This document shows positions 8,156 through 16,019 of a stretch of DNA of 64,000 bases, in pieces (positions within the stretch are counted from its first letter, which is position 1; the number at the start of each line of letters is the position of its first letter). Both the position numbers and the translations under genes were made by a program. Source of the stretch: Bacterioplanes sp965233665 (GTDB taxonomy: Bacteria > Pseudomonadota > Gammaproteobacteria > Pseudomonadales > Oceanobacteraceae); the NCBI GenBank assembly GCA_965233665.1, contig CBDDTG010000009.1, positions 10,851 through 74,850 of the forward strand. The letters are read 5' to 3'. Below the pieces are notes generated by a model. The model saw nothing but the letters and a program-made list of their open reading frames with translations, searched no databases and was not told the origin of the DNA.

Positions 8156-9095
8156 GATCTTTACTCCTAGCGGTTCTCACGTAATGCCCGCGGTCGTTTT
8201 TGGTGACCGCACCCATCTTTATCAAATCATTTAGAACGTCACTGGCCCTAGCCTGCGATACGCCTAGCAGGCTGCGCACCGAGCGCACGGATGGTGACCA
8301 GTGTTTGTTGTTACTCAGGTGTTGCAGCACGGCCTGAGTCTCGTCAGTAACGCTTGGCGGCTCGCTGGTAGCGACTGGTGCTGATACCGGCTCTGCAGTA
8401 ACGCTGCCCTTATCGCGTAGCGGTTTGGCGTACCCATCCGTTACTGACTTGGCGTACTCATGCGTTACTGACCGCGTACTCCGCTCATGGCGCAGCAGTA
8501 ACACGCCGGCCATGGGTATCAAGTCAATCAGTGACGCAATGATCAGCCATAGCGCCCAGCGCCATTCCTGCAGTGCGTTACCGGCGATGGTTGCACTGCT
8601 TGTACTCGTGGCCGGTAACGTCGTCAGCTGCGTTACCAGTGGTGCCAGTTCGCTCTCAATCTCAGAGGCGCGCAGCCGGTACTGGCCGGCTATCCAGTCG
8701 TTACCGTCGGCCTCTGCTTTATCCGCCTGCACCTTGAGGCTGTCGATGCTTGACTGCTTGCTAGCGATCAGTGCTGTTACTGTCCGGTAACTGTCGCTGC
8801 CGGTACGCTCCTGCATGGACTCGCTACTGAAGCGCGACTCAAAGTACACCGCGGTAAACCAGATGCTCAGCACCATAAGTGCCACGGCCAGTACGCCCAT
8901 AAACCAACGGCTTGCGTTACCGGTACGTACCGCGCCGTCGAGTAACAGCAGTTGGCCAATCACCAACGCCAACGCCATCACCACGGCCAGCGCTTGATCC
9001 AGCTTTGTCTCTGCGAACGACAGAAACAGCAGGATTTCACAGGCGATGGATACCGCAAGGCCAGGGAATATCAGCAGGGCAGGGCGCCAGGTCAT
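8148..9095 (-). CDS. Membrane-anchored winged-helix protein, unknown function
   Basis: The 315 residues show three predicted N-terminal membrane helices (about 7-27, 34-54, 64-85), a charged helical stretch (about 105-150) and a fourth membrane helix (about 181-201). A flexible Ser/Thr-rich linker with a short repeat (A-K-S-V-T / Y-A-K) leads to a C-terminal winged-helix-like domain (about 248-310: S-V-R-S-V-R-S-L-L-G-V-S, D-V-L-N-D-L). A DNA-binding domain tethered to the membrane is unusual in a phage early operon. It overlaps its neighbours on both sides by a few bases, so it is co-translated. I do not recognise a named family. Confidence 0.75.
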   Translation of the reverse strand: MTWRPALLIFPGLAVSIACEILLFLSFAETKLDQALAVVMALALVIGQLLLLDGAVRTGNASRWFMGVLAVALMVLSIWFTAVYFESRFSSESMQERTGSDSYRTVTALIASKQSSIDSLKVQADKAEADGNDWIAGQYRLRASEIESELAPLVTQLTTLPATSTSSATIAGNALQEWRWALWLIIASLIDLIPMAGVLLLRHERSTRSVTHEYAKSVTDGYAKPLRDKGSVTAEPVSAPVATSEPPSVTDETQAVLQHLSNNKHWSPSVRSVRSLLGVSQARASDVLNDLIKMGAVTKNDRGHYVRTARSKDHV

Positions 9096-9673
9096 GCGGC
9101 GACTCCTTGCTGCTCAATGAGCTTGTAGAAAATTCTTTTCTCTGGACCGCAATGGTGCGTTGCTGCAAAGGCGTCCTCCCAGTCATAGATGCCTGCCTCG
9201 GATTCCGTGCCGTAACCGCTGCCCTTCGGGCGCCAGAAGTAACCCCATTGCTCAGAAAGAATCAGGCACTGCTTTCCTGTGAGCTCTCTACGCAGGCTGG
9301 GGTTGCTTTTAATCGACTCAAGTGAAAGCAGGCCGTTATCTACTGCTCGTGGAGTGAAGGGCATAATGGCTTCAGCCCGTTTTCGAGGAATCACCGCATC
9401 CGATAGGGCTGCAAGCGCTCCGTCTTTGGTTAAGAGGTAATAGCGACTTGATTGATGGCTGTGCACCCTGGGGCCGTGCCTCATAAGCCCGAGGGTCACC
9501 AGATGCTCGCAATCTTTGTCGCCATCAGCTGTGCAGTAGTAATCCCGCCATCCGGGTTCTCTGCCAGCATTCCCGTTGGCGTGGCCAATGATGTGGCGCT
9601 GATGCTCCGTAAGCTGTTTTAGTACGGGCGCCTCGGGTAGCTGCACCAAGTCTTCATCAGGCGCCGCCGCCAT
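9092..9673 (-). CDS. Hypothetical phage protein
   Basis: The 193-residue product is not recognised. The first half (V-L-K-Q-L-T-E-H-Q-R-H-I-I-G-H-A) looks like a small helical module in phage proteins that reads 'growing near a helix-turn-helix with Cys/His', with C-x6-C and several His. The second half is rich in Trp, Tyr and Gly. It overlaps the downstream membrane gene by 4 bases and the upstream 76-residue gene by 55 bases, so a later start is possible. Confidence 0.55.
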   Translation of the reverse strand: MAAAPDEDLVQLPEAPVLKQLTEHQRHIIGHANGNAGREPGWRDYYCTADGDKDCEHLVTLGLMRHGPRVHSHQSSRYYLLTKDGALAALSDAVIPRKRAEAIMPFTPRAVDNGLLSLESIKSNPSLRRELTGKQCLILSEQWGYFWRPKGSGYGTESEAGIYDWEDAFAATHHCGPEKRIFYKLIEQQGVAA

Positions 9674-9849
9674 TTAAACCCTTCCAGAATCTGCTCAAAG
9701 CAATCCAGGTAACCGCAGTCTTTTAGCTCTCGATATGCTGCGTATCGCGCTTTTGATAAGGTCGTTCCGCGAGCGATGCATTTTTCGTAGGCAGCATATT
9801 CAGTGTCGAAATACCACCAGGCTTTTTCGATGAGATTCAGATGACTCAT
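9619..9849 (-). CDS. Small hypothetical phage protein
   Basis: The 76-residue product is rich in Tyr, Trp and Cys (A-W-W-Y-F-D-T-E-Y). It has no recognised domain. It lies in the leftward operon 9 bases after the MazG-like gene. Confidence 0.5.
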   Translation of the reverse strand: MSHLNLIEKAWWYFDTEYAAYEKCIARGTTLSKARYAAYRELKDCGYLDCFEQILEGFKWRRRLMKTWCSYPRRPY

Positions 9850-9858
9850 GCTGCCCTC

Positions 9859-10407
9859 CTAGTATTTTTTGCCGCCGGCTTTTGCGCGATGCTCGCGGGA
9901 GTGATCTATGCGGGTTGCATTGAACTGAAGTTTCTCTTCGACAGCTCCCTCTATTTCATACCCTTCTAGCTCGCAGATGCTGAGAATGGTGTTAATGGTA
10001 AAGCTGTAACGGACTGCTATGTCGTATGGATCTGGGGCATCAATCCACCGTTCTGTCATAAGCCTTCTTGCCAGTTCACATACAGTCATGGTCGCCACCA
10101 GGTGACGGCCAGCGGTAGTGCTTACCTCTCGCAGGTAATCGCTACTAGAAACATTTTGGATATAGATCCAGTTATACCGTCCCGCTAAATCCACCAAGCG
10201 GATGAGGGTGTCGGCCATTTCTACTTCAGCCATTTTCCGATGTGGAAGTTTGTCATCCATCAGGTTTTTTCGGTCGCCTTCCGTGGCTTCTGCAATTTCG
10301 GTATTCACGAGCTGCAACGTCTGAAATACGCAGCGATCTGGGTCATCCCACCATCCGACGGCTTTATTCTGTTCGTATACTCGTTTGGCTAGTTCATTGA
10401 TGTTCAT
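9859..10407 (-). CDS. MazG-like nucleotide pyrophosphohydrolase
   Basis: The 182-residue protein has the all-alpha NTP pyrophosphohydrolase metal site: E37-x-x-E40-A in one helix, then E63-x-x-D66 in E-M-A-D-T-L-I-R. Family members hydrolyse (d)NTPs or alarmone-like nucleotides, and phages use them to tune host nucleotide pools. The C-terminal half beyond residue 80 is a second helical segment that may form the dimer or be an extra domain. Substrate is unknown. Confidence 0.75.
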   Translation of the reverse strand: MNINELAKRVYEQNKAVGWWDDPDRCVFQTLQLVNTEIAEATEGDRKNLMDDKLPHRKMAEVEMADTLIRLVDLAGRYNWIYIQNVSSSDYLREVSTTAGRHLVATMTVCELARRLMTERWIDAPDPYDIAVRYSFTINTILSICELEGYEIEGAVEEKLQFNATRIDHSREHRAKAGGKKY

Positions 10408-10419
10408 ACGCCGGCGCCC

Positions 10420-11205
10420 TCAATAAAACGTTAAATGGGAATTCACCAGAGTTTTTGTCTCTGGCAGAACGTATTGGTCGTGCGTACAGCTGCGAAGATC
10501 TAGGCTGGCTTTATTGGCTGCTGCGCTGCAGTCTTTTGTTATGTTCAGGAAGCTATCAATAAACCCAGACTCCCGGCGCATGTGCATCGCTTGTCGCGAC
10601 TTCCGGTATCGCAGATTTGCTAACGCTTTCTCGTGCGAACTCTGCGCAAAACGCGATCCGTTTTTATAGATTCGCTTAACCTTTAAACCGAGTTCCTTCG
10701 CCTTTTTTAAGGGCGACTTTTGCTCAATTGATTGGGCTCTAAGGTCATACATGTGCTTATCCCAACCGGATAGGCAGAAGTGAATTTGTTCAGACTCGTG
10801 GATTGAATACCACTTTTCGTACACAACACTCAGGCCATCCTCGTCTGGGACTAATTTTGCGCGGTAGTAGACTGCGCTCTCAGCTTTTAACGTGGTTGCA
10901 TCCAGCCACTTTTCCACGGCGTCTAGGATGGGGCGTGTGTTTTTGCTATCTGCCCAGCCTGCAAATCCTATAAATCCATCCGGATTGAAAGAAACAGCTT
11001 CCCGCTCATTCCATCGGTCTGAATGGCATGTCATGTATTTGTTTACAGTGGGGTTCATGCCGTATTTGCCGTTATAAGAACCGCTGTTTTTCATTTCTTG
11101 ATCAATAAGTCGGTGGAGCTGCAGCAGTTGGTCGTGGGTGACGTTGTCACTTGTGATGCCTTTTTCTGCTATCAGTTGTCTGGCGTGGTCATTATTCTTA
11201 ATCAT
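10420..11205 (-). CDS. Hypothetical phage protein
   Basis: The 261-residue product is mixed alpha/beta. It has the motif N-P-D-G-F-I-G-F-A-G-W-A-D-S near residue 75 and a basic region (K-K-A-K-E-L-G-L-K-V-K-R) near 170-210 that could bind nucleic acid. No family is recognised. It overlaps the upstream gene by 4 bases in the leftward operon. Confidence 0.55.
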   Translation of the reverse strand: MIKNNDHARQLIAEKGITSDNVTHDQLLQLHRLIDQEMKNSGSYNGKYGMNPTVNKYMTCHSDRWNEREAVSFNPDGFIGFAGWADSKNTRPILDAVEKWLDATTLKAESAVYYRAKLVPDEDGLSVVYEKWYSIHESEQIHFCLSGWDKHMYDLRAQSIEQKSPLKKAKELGLKVKRIYKNGSRFAQSSHEKALANLRYRKSRQAMHMRRESGFIDSFLNITKDCSAAANKASLDLRSCTHDQYVLPETKTLVNSHLTFY

Positions 11206-11507
11206 GCCGCTTGCCCCTCAATCAAATACTTCGCCAATACCTCTTTCGCTGTCGTCATGGCTCCGGTTTTACCTTGAACCGCAAGGCACAGCGCCCCGAT
11301 AAACTGGTAAACCTCGGCATTGCTGCCGCGACACAACAGCTCGTCAATGCAGCTTTCAAAGTTATCCAAATGCGTGAGCGCGGCTTCAGCGGCTTCCAGT
11401 GCAGCTTTCTGGCGTTCTTCTTCAAGGCGCTCGGCCACGATGTGCTCATGCCAGAGTTGGTCATTCAGTGCGTCGTCGCGCAGTTCGATGGCGGTTGCGA
11501 TGTTCAT
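11202..11507 (-). CDS. Hypothetical phage protein, helical
   Basis: The 101-residue protein is mostly alpha-helical, with an Ala/Glu-rich central helix (E-R-L-E-E-E-R-Q-K-A-A-L-E-A-A-E-A) likely to form a coiled coil. It overlaps both neighbours by 4 bases. No function is recognised. Confidence 0.55.
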   Translation of the reverse strand: MNIATAIELRDDALNDQLWHEHIVAERLEEERQKAALEAAEAALTHLDNFESCIDELLCRGSNAEVYQFIGALCLAVQGKTGAMTTAKEVLAKYLIEGQAA

Positions 11508-11971
11508 GCTGCCTCCTCATCAAACAGGTCCGGCTGTTCTGAAATGGCTTGGACGGATACTTCTTCTTGCAGTACTTCGCTCAGCACACCGACGGCATTT
11601 GACGGCGGGCGAGGGCAGCTCACCGACATGGTGAGTTCTGCTTTCCCGTGGTCCAGGATGTAGGCAGAGAACTTCTTCACGGTGCACGCCTGAAGATGCA
11701 ACCCTTGGATCGTTACCGAAACTGCTTCGAAGCGTCGCTCAATCTTTAGCTCGCCCAGTGTCTCGAATCGACGGCAGGCTGCTTCATCATCAAGCCAAAA
11801 AACCTTTTCAAGACTCTTATGTTCTTCGCCTGGTAGTGTGAAAAGCTGTTCAATCACTACGCTGCTGACATCGCCTTTCAGCTTGATGTCTATGGCCACT
11901 TCCTTTTCTTCCTCTGGCCCCTCTTTGCGAACATTTAGGTGGCACAGAGTCATCAGTTCTTTCATCTCCAC
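11504..11971 (-). CDS. Hypothetical phage protein in the recombination operon
   Basis: The product is 155 residues if started at GTG 11971, which has GGAGG 8 bases upstream; an earlier start at 12025 has no ribosome site. It appears beta-rich in the middle (K-L-K-G-D-V-S-S, S-V-T-I-Q-G-L) and ends with an acidic tail (P-D-L-F-D-E-E-A-A), a kind of tail seen on proteins that touch partner proteins. It lies between the exonuclease and the leftward small genes, so a recombination accessory role is possible but unproven. Confidence 0.6.
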   Translation of the reverse strand: MEMKELMTLCHLNVRKEGPEEEKEVAIDIKLKGDVSSVVIEQLFTLPGEEHKSLEKVFWLDDEAACRRFETLGELKIERRFEAVSVTIQGLHLQACTVKKFSAYILDHGKAELTMSVSCPRPPSNAVGVLSEVLQEEVSVQAISEQPDLFDEEAA

Positions 11972-12046
11972 GGTGCGATCCTCCCGCGCTGTTTTGTTGA
12001 TTTCGCGGCGTCCCTGCCGCATCACCCAGGGTGCTGTGTGATTTCG

Positions 12047-13618
12047 TTACGCTGCTTGGCTCAAGTCGATCTGGTAGTGAGAGACGATGTCCAGCAGCTC
12101 CATGGCGTCTTGATCGCCGAGGTTCTTTGTCCGGCAGAAGGTACGCAGGGCGTCCTCCAAGGTGCGCGTTACCGCGGCTTGCTTAACGTCGCTGCCACTT
12201 TTTAGGTTCAGCTCGCTGAGTTGCGGTTGTGGCTCTTGCTCTGGCGGAGGTTCTGGCGCTTCAGCCTGCTTGGCTTCTGCCTTTGCTTTGGCCTCAGCTT
12301 CTGCTTTGACTGCTGCCTCGTGCTCGGCAATGCGCTGCTGCACGATGGCGGTAAAAGCGTCGGGATCTTTCAGTGCCAGCGATTGCATGTCGGCGAATAA
12401 AAAGCCGCGCAGGCTTTCTGGACACAGGCTGTTGAAGGTGTCCAGGTTGGTACGGAGGTGTTCGGCCTGCTCGTTGGCGGCGATCTTGGCGCGAGCCAGC
12501 TCGTCGTTTACGGCAGACTGAATGCTGGATATGGTTTTCTTGCCTTTGATAACGCCACCAAAGTCAGCCGCCACTTCCGGCATGGTCATGCCAAGACTGT
12601 TGGTCAGCGCTTCGATATGCTTCGCCAGTTCTTGCTGAGCGGCAGTTACCACGGCCAGGCGCTTGGCTTCTTTCTCAGCCTTGACCAGCTTTTCAAGTTG
12701 CAGGCGCTTTTGCCGCAGCATGTCGGCCACGTCGTCGATAGTGCGGAAAACTTCTTCAATGTCGGCCGTGCGCGAAAGTGCGGCTTTTTTGGCATCGGCG
12801 AGCTGCTTTTCGCCAGCCTTCATGGCTTTGGCCGCGGCTTCAGCGTCGGCAAATTCTTGGTCGCTGGTCAGCTCAGTGGGTACCTGAGCCAATAGCTGCT
12901 CTACACCTTGCTTGAACGCAGGCAGGTTGCTGTTGGTGACAGAGCCGGATAATTCCACAATGACCGCTGGCAGCGAGTCGATGTGCTGGGCGGTGGGCTC
13001 AGGCTTGGCTGATTTCGGTTCGTGCCGTTCCATGTCTTCATCAAACTGCTTCCAGATCGCCATAAGTTTGGTGGCATCGCCTGGCTCTAGGCTTACCCAG
13101 AGGTGCAGTGTGTTTTCTTCCGTGCCGTCGGTGACGGTGTAAAGCCACTCTTTTGCCTCAGTCACGACAAGCTGTTGAACGACTTGCCACTTATCACACT
13201 CAGGCAAGACGCCATTGCGCATCAACTCCGCTTTTTCTTTGTTCCAGCTTTTGCATTCCCAGCCAATCGTTCGACAGTCGGTCAGGCCATCGCAGCTTGC
13301 CAGCAGGTAGCCATCATCATCGGTTGCTGTGATTGGAAACAGCATGGCGTCGACTTCATCAAGTCCACGCTCTTTTTGAATGAAAGCCTCAGCCAATGGG
13401 CGAGCCTGCTCCTCAATGTCGTGGCCTTTATCCAGAATGTTCTTCTGTACCCAGTCTGAGAACTCTTTGGCGGTGCGAGTTTTCTTCATCGTGAGCAGAT
13501 CGTCGCGCTTGATGTTTTTGCTGCAGCCAGCCGCCGCGCTTGCTTCGGAGGCTGTGCGGAAAAGGCTGCGCGCTTTTAGCCATTCATCGGAACCTTGAAC
13601 CAGTTGCAATACATTCAT
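12047..13618 (-). CDS. YqaJ-type (lambda Red-alpha-like) exonuclease with long coiled-coil tail
   Basis: The N-terminal 210 residues are a YqaJ viral recombinase domain: Q-G-S-D-E-W-L near the start, G-H-D-I-E-E-Q-A-R near 70, then the PD-(D/E)XK triad Asp113, Glu124, Lys126 (numbered from the GTG at 13627). The enzyme would resect double-strand ends 5' to 3' and load the Bet protein encoded just upstream. Residues about 240-500 are a long Ala/Glu/Lys-rich helical region absent from short family members; its role is unknown. I prefer ATG 13618 (AGGTG upstream, 523 aa) over GTG 13627. Confidence 0.85.
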   Translation of the reverse strand: MNVLQLVQGSDEWLKARSLFRTASEASAAAGCSKNIKRDDLLTMKKTRTAKEFSDWVQKNILDKGHDIEEQARPLAEAFIQKERGLDEVDAMLFPITATDDDGYLLASCDGLTDCRTIGWECKSWNKEKAELMRNGVLPECDKWQVVQQLVVTEAKEWLYTVTDGTEENTLHLWVSLEPGDATKLMAIWKQFDEDMERHEPKSAKPEPTAQHIDSLPAVIVELSGSVTNSNLPAFKQGVEQLLAQVPTELTSDQEFADAEAAAKAMKAGEKQLADAKKAALSRTADIEEVFRTIDDVADMLRQKRLQLEKLVKAEKEAKRLAVVTAAQQELAKHIEALTNSLGMTMPEVAADFGGVIKGKKTISSIQSAVNDELARAKIAANEQAEHLRTNLDTFNSLCPESLRGFLFADMQSLALKDPDAFTAIVQQRIAEHEAAVKAEAEAKAKAEAKQAEAPEPPPEQEPQPQLSELNLKSGSDVKQAAVTRTLEDALRTFCRTKNLGDQDAMELLDIVSHYQIDLSQAA

Positions 13619-13619
13619 T

Positions 13620-14495
13620 TCATTCACCTGCTTGAATCAGTTGGTTTGTTTGGTCTTCAGTCAGCTGGTAGCGCGAACTGATGCTGTTGATGACGTCGCT
13701 GGCAGTGCGCTGGCCGCTGGCAATTTGCTGTTGCCATACCGGATACTTTTTCTCCCAAAAATCTTCGGGCGGGTTTGGCAGTGCCGCTGGCTGTTGCGCG
13801 GGTTGTGGCTGTGGCGTAGGTGTGATGTCTCGAGCGTTATGGAACGCTTTGCCTTCCATTTCCTCGGCAGTTGGCTCTTGACCAATTTCCGGCCAGCCTT
13901 TGCGCAACGCTTGAGCCTCTGCACACTTTGCCAGCTGGCCTCGGGGGCGCTTCATCCACATGGAGTTGGGCGCATCCGAGTTTTTGGAGTCGGTTGCGTA
14001 GTTTTCTTCCCAGTATTCTGTGGAGGTGTAAGACACAAGGCGGTCGCCGATGAGCTTGTGCACGGTGTACTGGCAGTATTCTGGGAAGGTAACTGTTACC
14101 TCTTTGTTGCCTTTGTTGTGGAAGGTCTTGGTTATCAGGTCGCCAAAAACAGGGGCGTCAGCGCCGGCATAGGTGCCAGAGCGATCTGCCTGGATACGGT
14201 AAAGGCCAACGCCCGGCATAGGCACGTCACGCCAGATGTAATCGCCAGTCTGTGCGTCCTTGACGCACATAGGTACCAAATGGACAGGCTTTAGCATTAC
14301 GTCCAGTCCGCGGGCTTGGCAGTAATCGACAGCCATCAATATGCTTTCCGGTTTGGCCCCTGGGAAAATGGACGAGCAGAGAGCGTTCCAAGTGGATTCA
14401 TCAATCCCGCGCTGAGCCAGCATTGGGTTTTTCTGGAACCAGTCTGCTGTGGCCTTACTGACAGCATCATTCCGAATTTGCGCTACCTGATTCAT
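13620..14495 (-). CDS. bet: Phage recombination protein Bet (RecT/Red-beta superfamily annealase)
   Basis: The 291-residue protein matches Bet proteins: an N-terminal helical part, the conserved C-Q-A-R-G-L-D-V and M-L-K-P-V-H-L-V-P segment near 70-80, and a beta region with G-L-Y-R-I and G-T-Y-A-G. It then has a basic stretch (W-M-K-R-P-R-G-Q-L-A-K-C-A-E-A) and a variable C-terminus after 220. It anneals single-stranded DNA during phage recombination, together with the YqaJ nuclease encoded directly downstream. Confidence 0.9.
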   Translation of the reverse strand: MNQVAQIRNDAVSKATADWFQKNPMLAQRGIDESTWNALCSSIFPGAKPESILMAVDYCQARGLDVMLKPVHLVPMCVKDAQTGDYIWRDVPMPGVGLYRIQADRSGTYAGADAPVFGDLITKTFHNKGNKEVTVTFPEYCQYTVHKLIGDRLVSYTSTEYWEENYATDSKNSDAPNSMWMKRPRGQLAKCAEAQALRKGWPEIGQEPTAEEMEGKAFHNARDITPTPQPQPAQQPAALPNPPEDFWEKKYPVWQQQIASGQRTASDVINSISSRYQLTEDQTNQLIQAGE

Positions 14496-14503
14496 ACCTT
14501 CTC

Positions 14504-14680
14504 CTACGCCGCCTTAGCGGCTTGCTGGTTGTTTGTTCGCGCCACAAGCGCCGCTAACTCGGCGCAACTCTTGGCCATCCATTCCTCCGGCCCTTCCGGC
14601 GTCTCGACTCGCATCAGCCAGAGCGCTGCCTTTCTTCCGCCCTTGGGCAGGCGTCGGAGTGAAATCCTTAAACACTGCAT
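14504..14680 (-). CDS. Small hypothetical protein (one of two overlapping candidates)
   Basis: A 58-residue frame begins at ATG 14680 with AGGAGG 6 bases upstream and ends at a TAG 8 bases before bet. Its C-terminus (C-A-E-L-A-A-L-V-A-R-T) reads like a normal helix. A competing frame, GTG 14705 to 14514 (63 residues), overlaps the preceding gene but has a poor ribosome site. I favour the 58-residue frame on initiation signals; only one is likely real. Confidence 0.5.
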   Translation of the reverse strand: MQCLRISLRRLPKGGRKAALWLMRVETPEGPEEWMAKSCAELAALVARTNNQQAAKAA

Positions 14681-14701
14681 CGAATGCCTCCTGAAACTTG
14701 C

Positions 14702-14911
14702 TCACGCCGCCTGGCTCCGCTCTGCGATCAGCTCGCGCTCTGCGCGCTGCAAAAGCGTCTGGATGCTGCGGCTGGTGTTTTCGTTTGGGCCATTCAGTGC
14801 GATGTCCTGAAGAAGGCCCTCCATGGTTTCGCTGTCGTCAACATTGCCCCAGAGGTGGTTCAGGACTTCGGCGAAGACGGGTTGGTCTTTCTTTGGGTTT
14901 TGTGCTCGCAC
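14702..14911 (-). CDS. Small hypothetical protein, first gene of the leftward operon
   Basis: The 69-residue product starts at GTG 14911 with AGAGGGG 7 bases upstream. It is acidic and helical (V-L-N-H-L-W-G-N-V-D-D-S-E-T), ending in an amphipathic helix. It is the first gene after the PL-like promoter, a position often used for small early takeover proteins. The function is unknown. Confidence 0.65.
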   Translation of the reverse strand: MRAQNPKKDQPVFAEVLNHLWGNVDDSETMEGLLQDIALNGPNENTSRSIQTLLQRAERELIAERSQAA

Positions 14912-14933
14912 TTGAATCCCCTCTATAGGAGTT

Positions 14934-14995
14934 GTTAAGTTTTCTTGATTTTTTGATGTTAGGTTTGCTTGATTCTCATGTCAAGTTTTTTTAAC
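14934..14995. promoter_or_regulatory. Left operator region: three 16-bp half-palindromic sites
   Basis: Sites at 14934-14949 (GTTAAG-TTTT-CTTGAT), 14958-14973 (GTTAGG-TTTG-CTTGAT) and 14980-14995 (GTCAAG-TTTT-TTTAAC) fit the consensus GTCAAG-N4-CTTGAC. One covers the PL -35 box, one the -10/spacer and one the start point. The same -35 and start-point geometry recurs at PR. Confidence 0.65.
14956..14984 (-). promoter_or_regulatory. PL-like early promoter
   Basis: On the minus strand TTGACA (14984-14979) is followed after exactly 17 bases by TAACAT (14961-14956), so transcription should start near 14949. It drives the leftward operon and is overlapped by three operator-like repeats, so it should be shut off by the CI-like repressor. 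Confidence 0.8.
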
Positions 14996-15044
14996 TCTGG
15001 CGCTGAGTGGTAGTCTTGAGGTGTCTAACAAGGAGGACAATGGA

Positions 15045-15347
15045 ATGCGTTTACTAAATAAAATATCAGCTGCTGCGCTGGCCCTAATAATCAGCTTTTG
15101 CGTTTTTGCAGAGCAGCCCGAGGGTGTAGGCGGCATCTCGAAAGAGGACTCGATCGGTGTGCTTGTGTTTGGTGAGGCTGTTAGTAAAGAGACAGAAGGG
15201 GTTACAACCCTAGCAAGCTCATGCTGCAAGATATGCAAAAAGGGAAAGGCGTGTGGAGATAGCTGTATAAGTCGAGACAAGTACTGCTCAGCAGGGAGTG
15301 GGTGTGCTTGCAATGGCAATACTATCCAGCTCCCTGCCAGTTACTGA
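15045..15347 (+). CDS. Small secreted Cys-rich protein in the immunity region
   Basis: The 100-residue product starts at ATG 15045 (AAGGAGG 8 bases upstream) and has a clear signal peptide with a likely cut near residue 22 (F-A/E). The C-terminal third has eight Cys in the pattern C-C-x2-C-x5-C-x3-C-x6-C-x5-C-x-C with G-K-A-C-G-D-S-C. From memory this module also occurs at the end of secreted bacterial thermonuclease-like proteins. It should be periplasmic and disulfide-bonded or metal-bound. It is divergent from PL and convergent with the repressor gene, a typical spot for a lysogeny-expressed cargo gene. Confidence 0.8.
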   Translation: MRLLNKISAAALALIISFCVFAEQPEGVGGISKEDSIGVLVFGEAVSKETEGVTTLASSCCKICKKGKACGDSCISRDKYCSAGSGCACNGNTIQLPASY

Positions 15348-15374
15348 ATAAGTAAGTTCAGTTGTTGGCGGGGC

Positions 15375-15998
15375 TTAAATCCACGTTGGTATAAATGCCA
15401 CAACCCTGCCAACACAATCAGCAGGATTTACGTTAACGGGCTCCCAGCCAGCGCTTGTGTTCTCGAAGCGCAACATCAAGCCGCGCGGAGTCTCGTGTAC
15501 GGTACCTAGCAGGTAGCTTGACCCGACTTCAAAAAGCCAAATTTCCTTGCCTGGCGCTGGCGATGCCTGATCGGGGTCAACAAATACAGCATCTCCAGGG
15601 CTGATGCGTGGAGTCATTCCTTCGGATGTTTCAGAGAATATAAAAGTTCGCGGTCCTGCATTCGTAGCCTCAGCTATCAGCTGATCCTTGTCAGAACCTT
15701 TCGGGAAGACAGCTGTATTTCCCAGTAAAAGCTCCTTTATGTCCTTCTTCTCAACCCGCACCACGCGAACATCAGGCTCATTCACGCCCCCAGGGTTATC
15801 TCGCTCCTTGCCATTGAGTAGCCAGTCCGGAGAGCACTTCAGCAGCTGGCATAGCCGCTGGAGATTTGCACCATTGGGTGCCGTGGCGTTTTTCTCCCAC
15901 AGTGAAACCGTAGCTTTTGAGACAGAGAGCCTGCGCCCTACGTCTTGCTGGGTAAGCTGAAGGTCTTTTCTTCGCTCTTTTATCCGTTGGCCAATCAT
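15375..15998 (-). CDS. cI: CI-like repressor (HTH plus S24/LexA-like domain, catalytic dyad apparently lost)
   Basis: The 207-residue protein has an N-terminal XRE helix-turn-helix (residues about 15-36, T-Q-Q-D-V-G-R-R-L-S-V-S) and a C-terminal S24-like domain. The usual G-x-S-M-x-P reads S-E-G-M-T-P (125-130), so Gly127 sits where the catalytic Ser belongs. The Lys position (near 164-165) reads L-L-G-T. No Ala-Gly or Cys-Gly cut site is obvious in the linker. It should repress PL and PR, but RecA-stimulated self-cleavage looks unlikely. It is divergent from the Cro-like gene. Confidence 0.9.
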   Translation of the reverse strand: MIGQRIKERRKDLQLTQQDVGRRLSVSKATVSLWEKNATAPNGANLQRLCQLLKCSPDWLLNGKERDNPGGVNEPDVRVVRVEKKDIKELLLGNTAVFPKGSDKDQLIAEATNAGPRTFIFSETSEGMTPRISPGDAVFVDPDQASPAPGKEIWLFEVGSSYLLGTVHETPRGLMLRFENTSAGWEPVNVNPADCVGRVVAFIPTWI

Positions 15999-16019
15999 AT
16001 TTTTCTTAGTTTATGCAGT

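Noticed and set aside
13632..14294. 220-residue plus-strand frame opposite bet
   Set aside because: It is a mirror of a solid Bet gene; composition is what an antisense frame gives.
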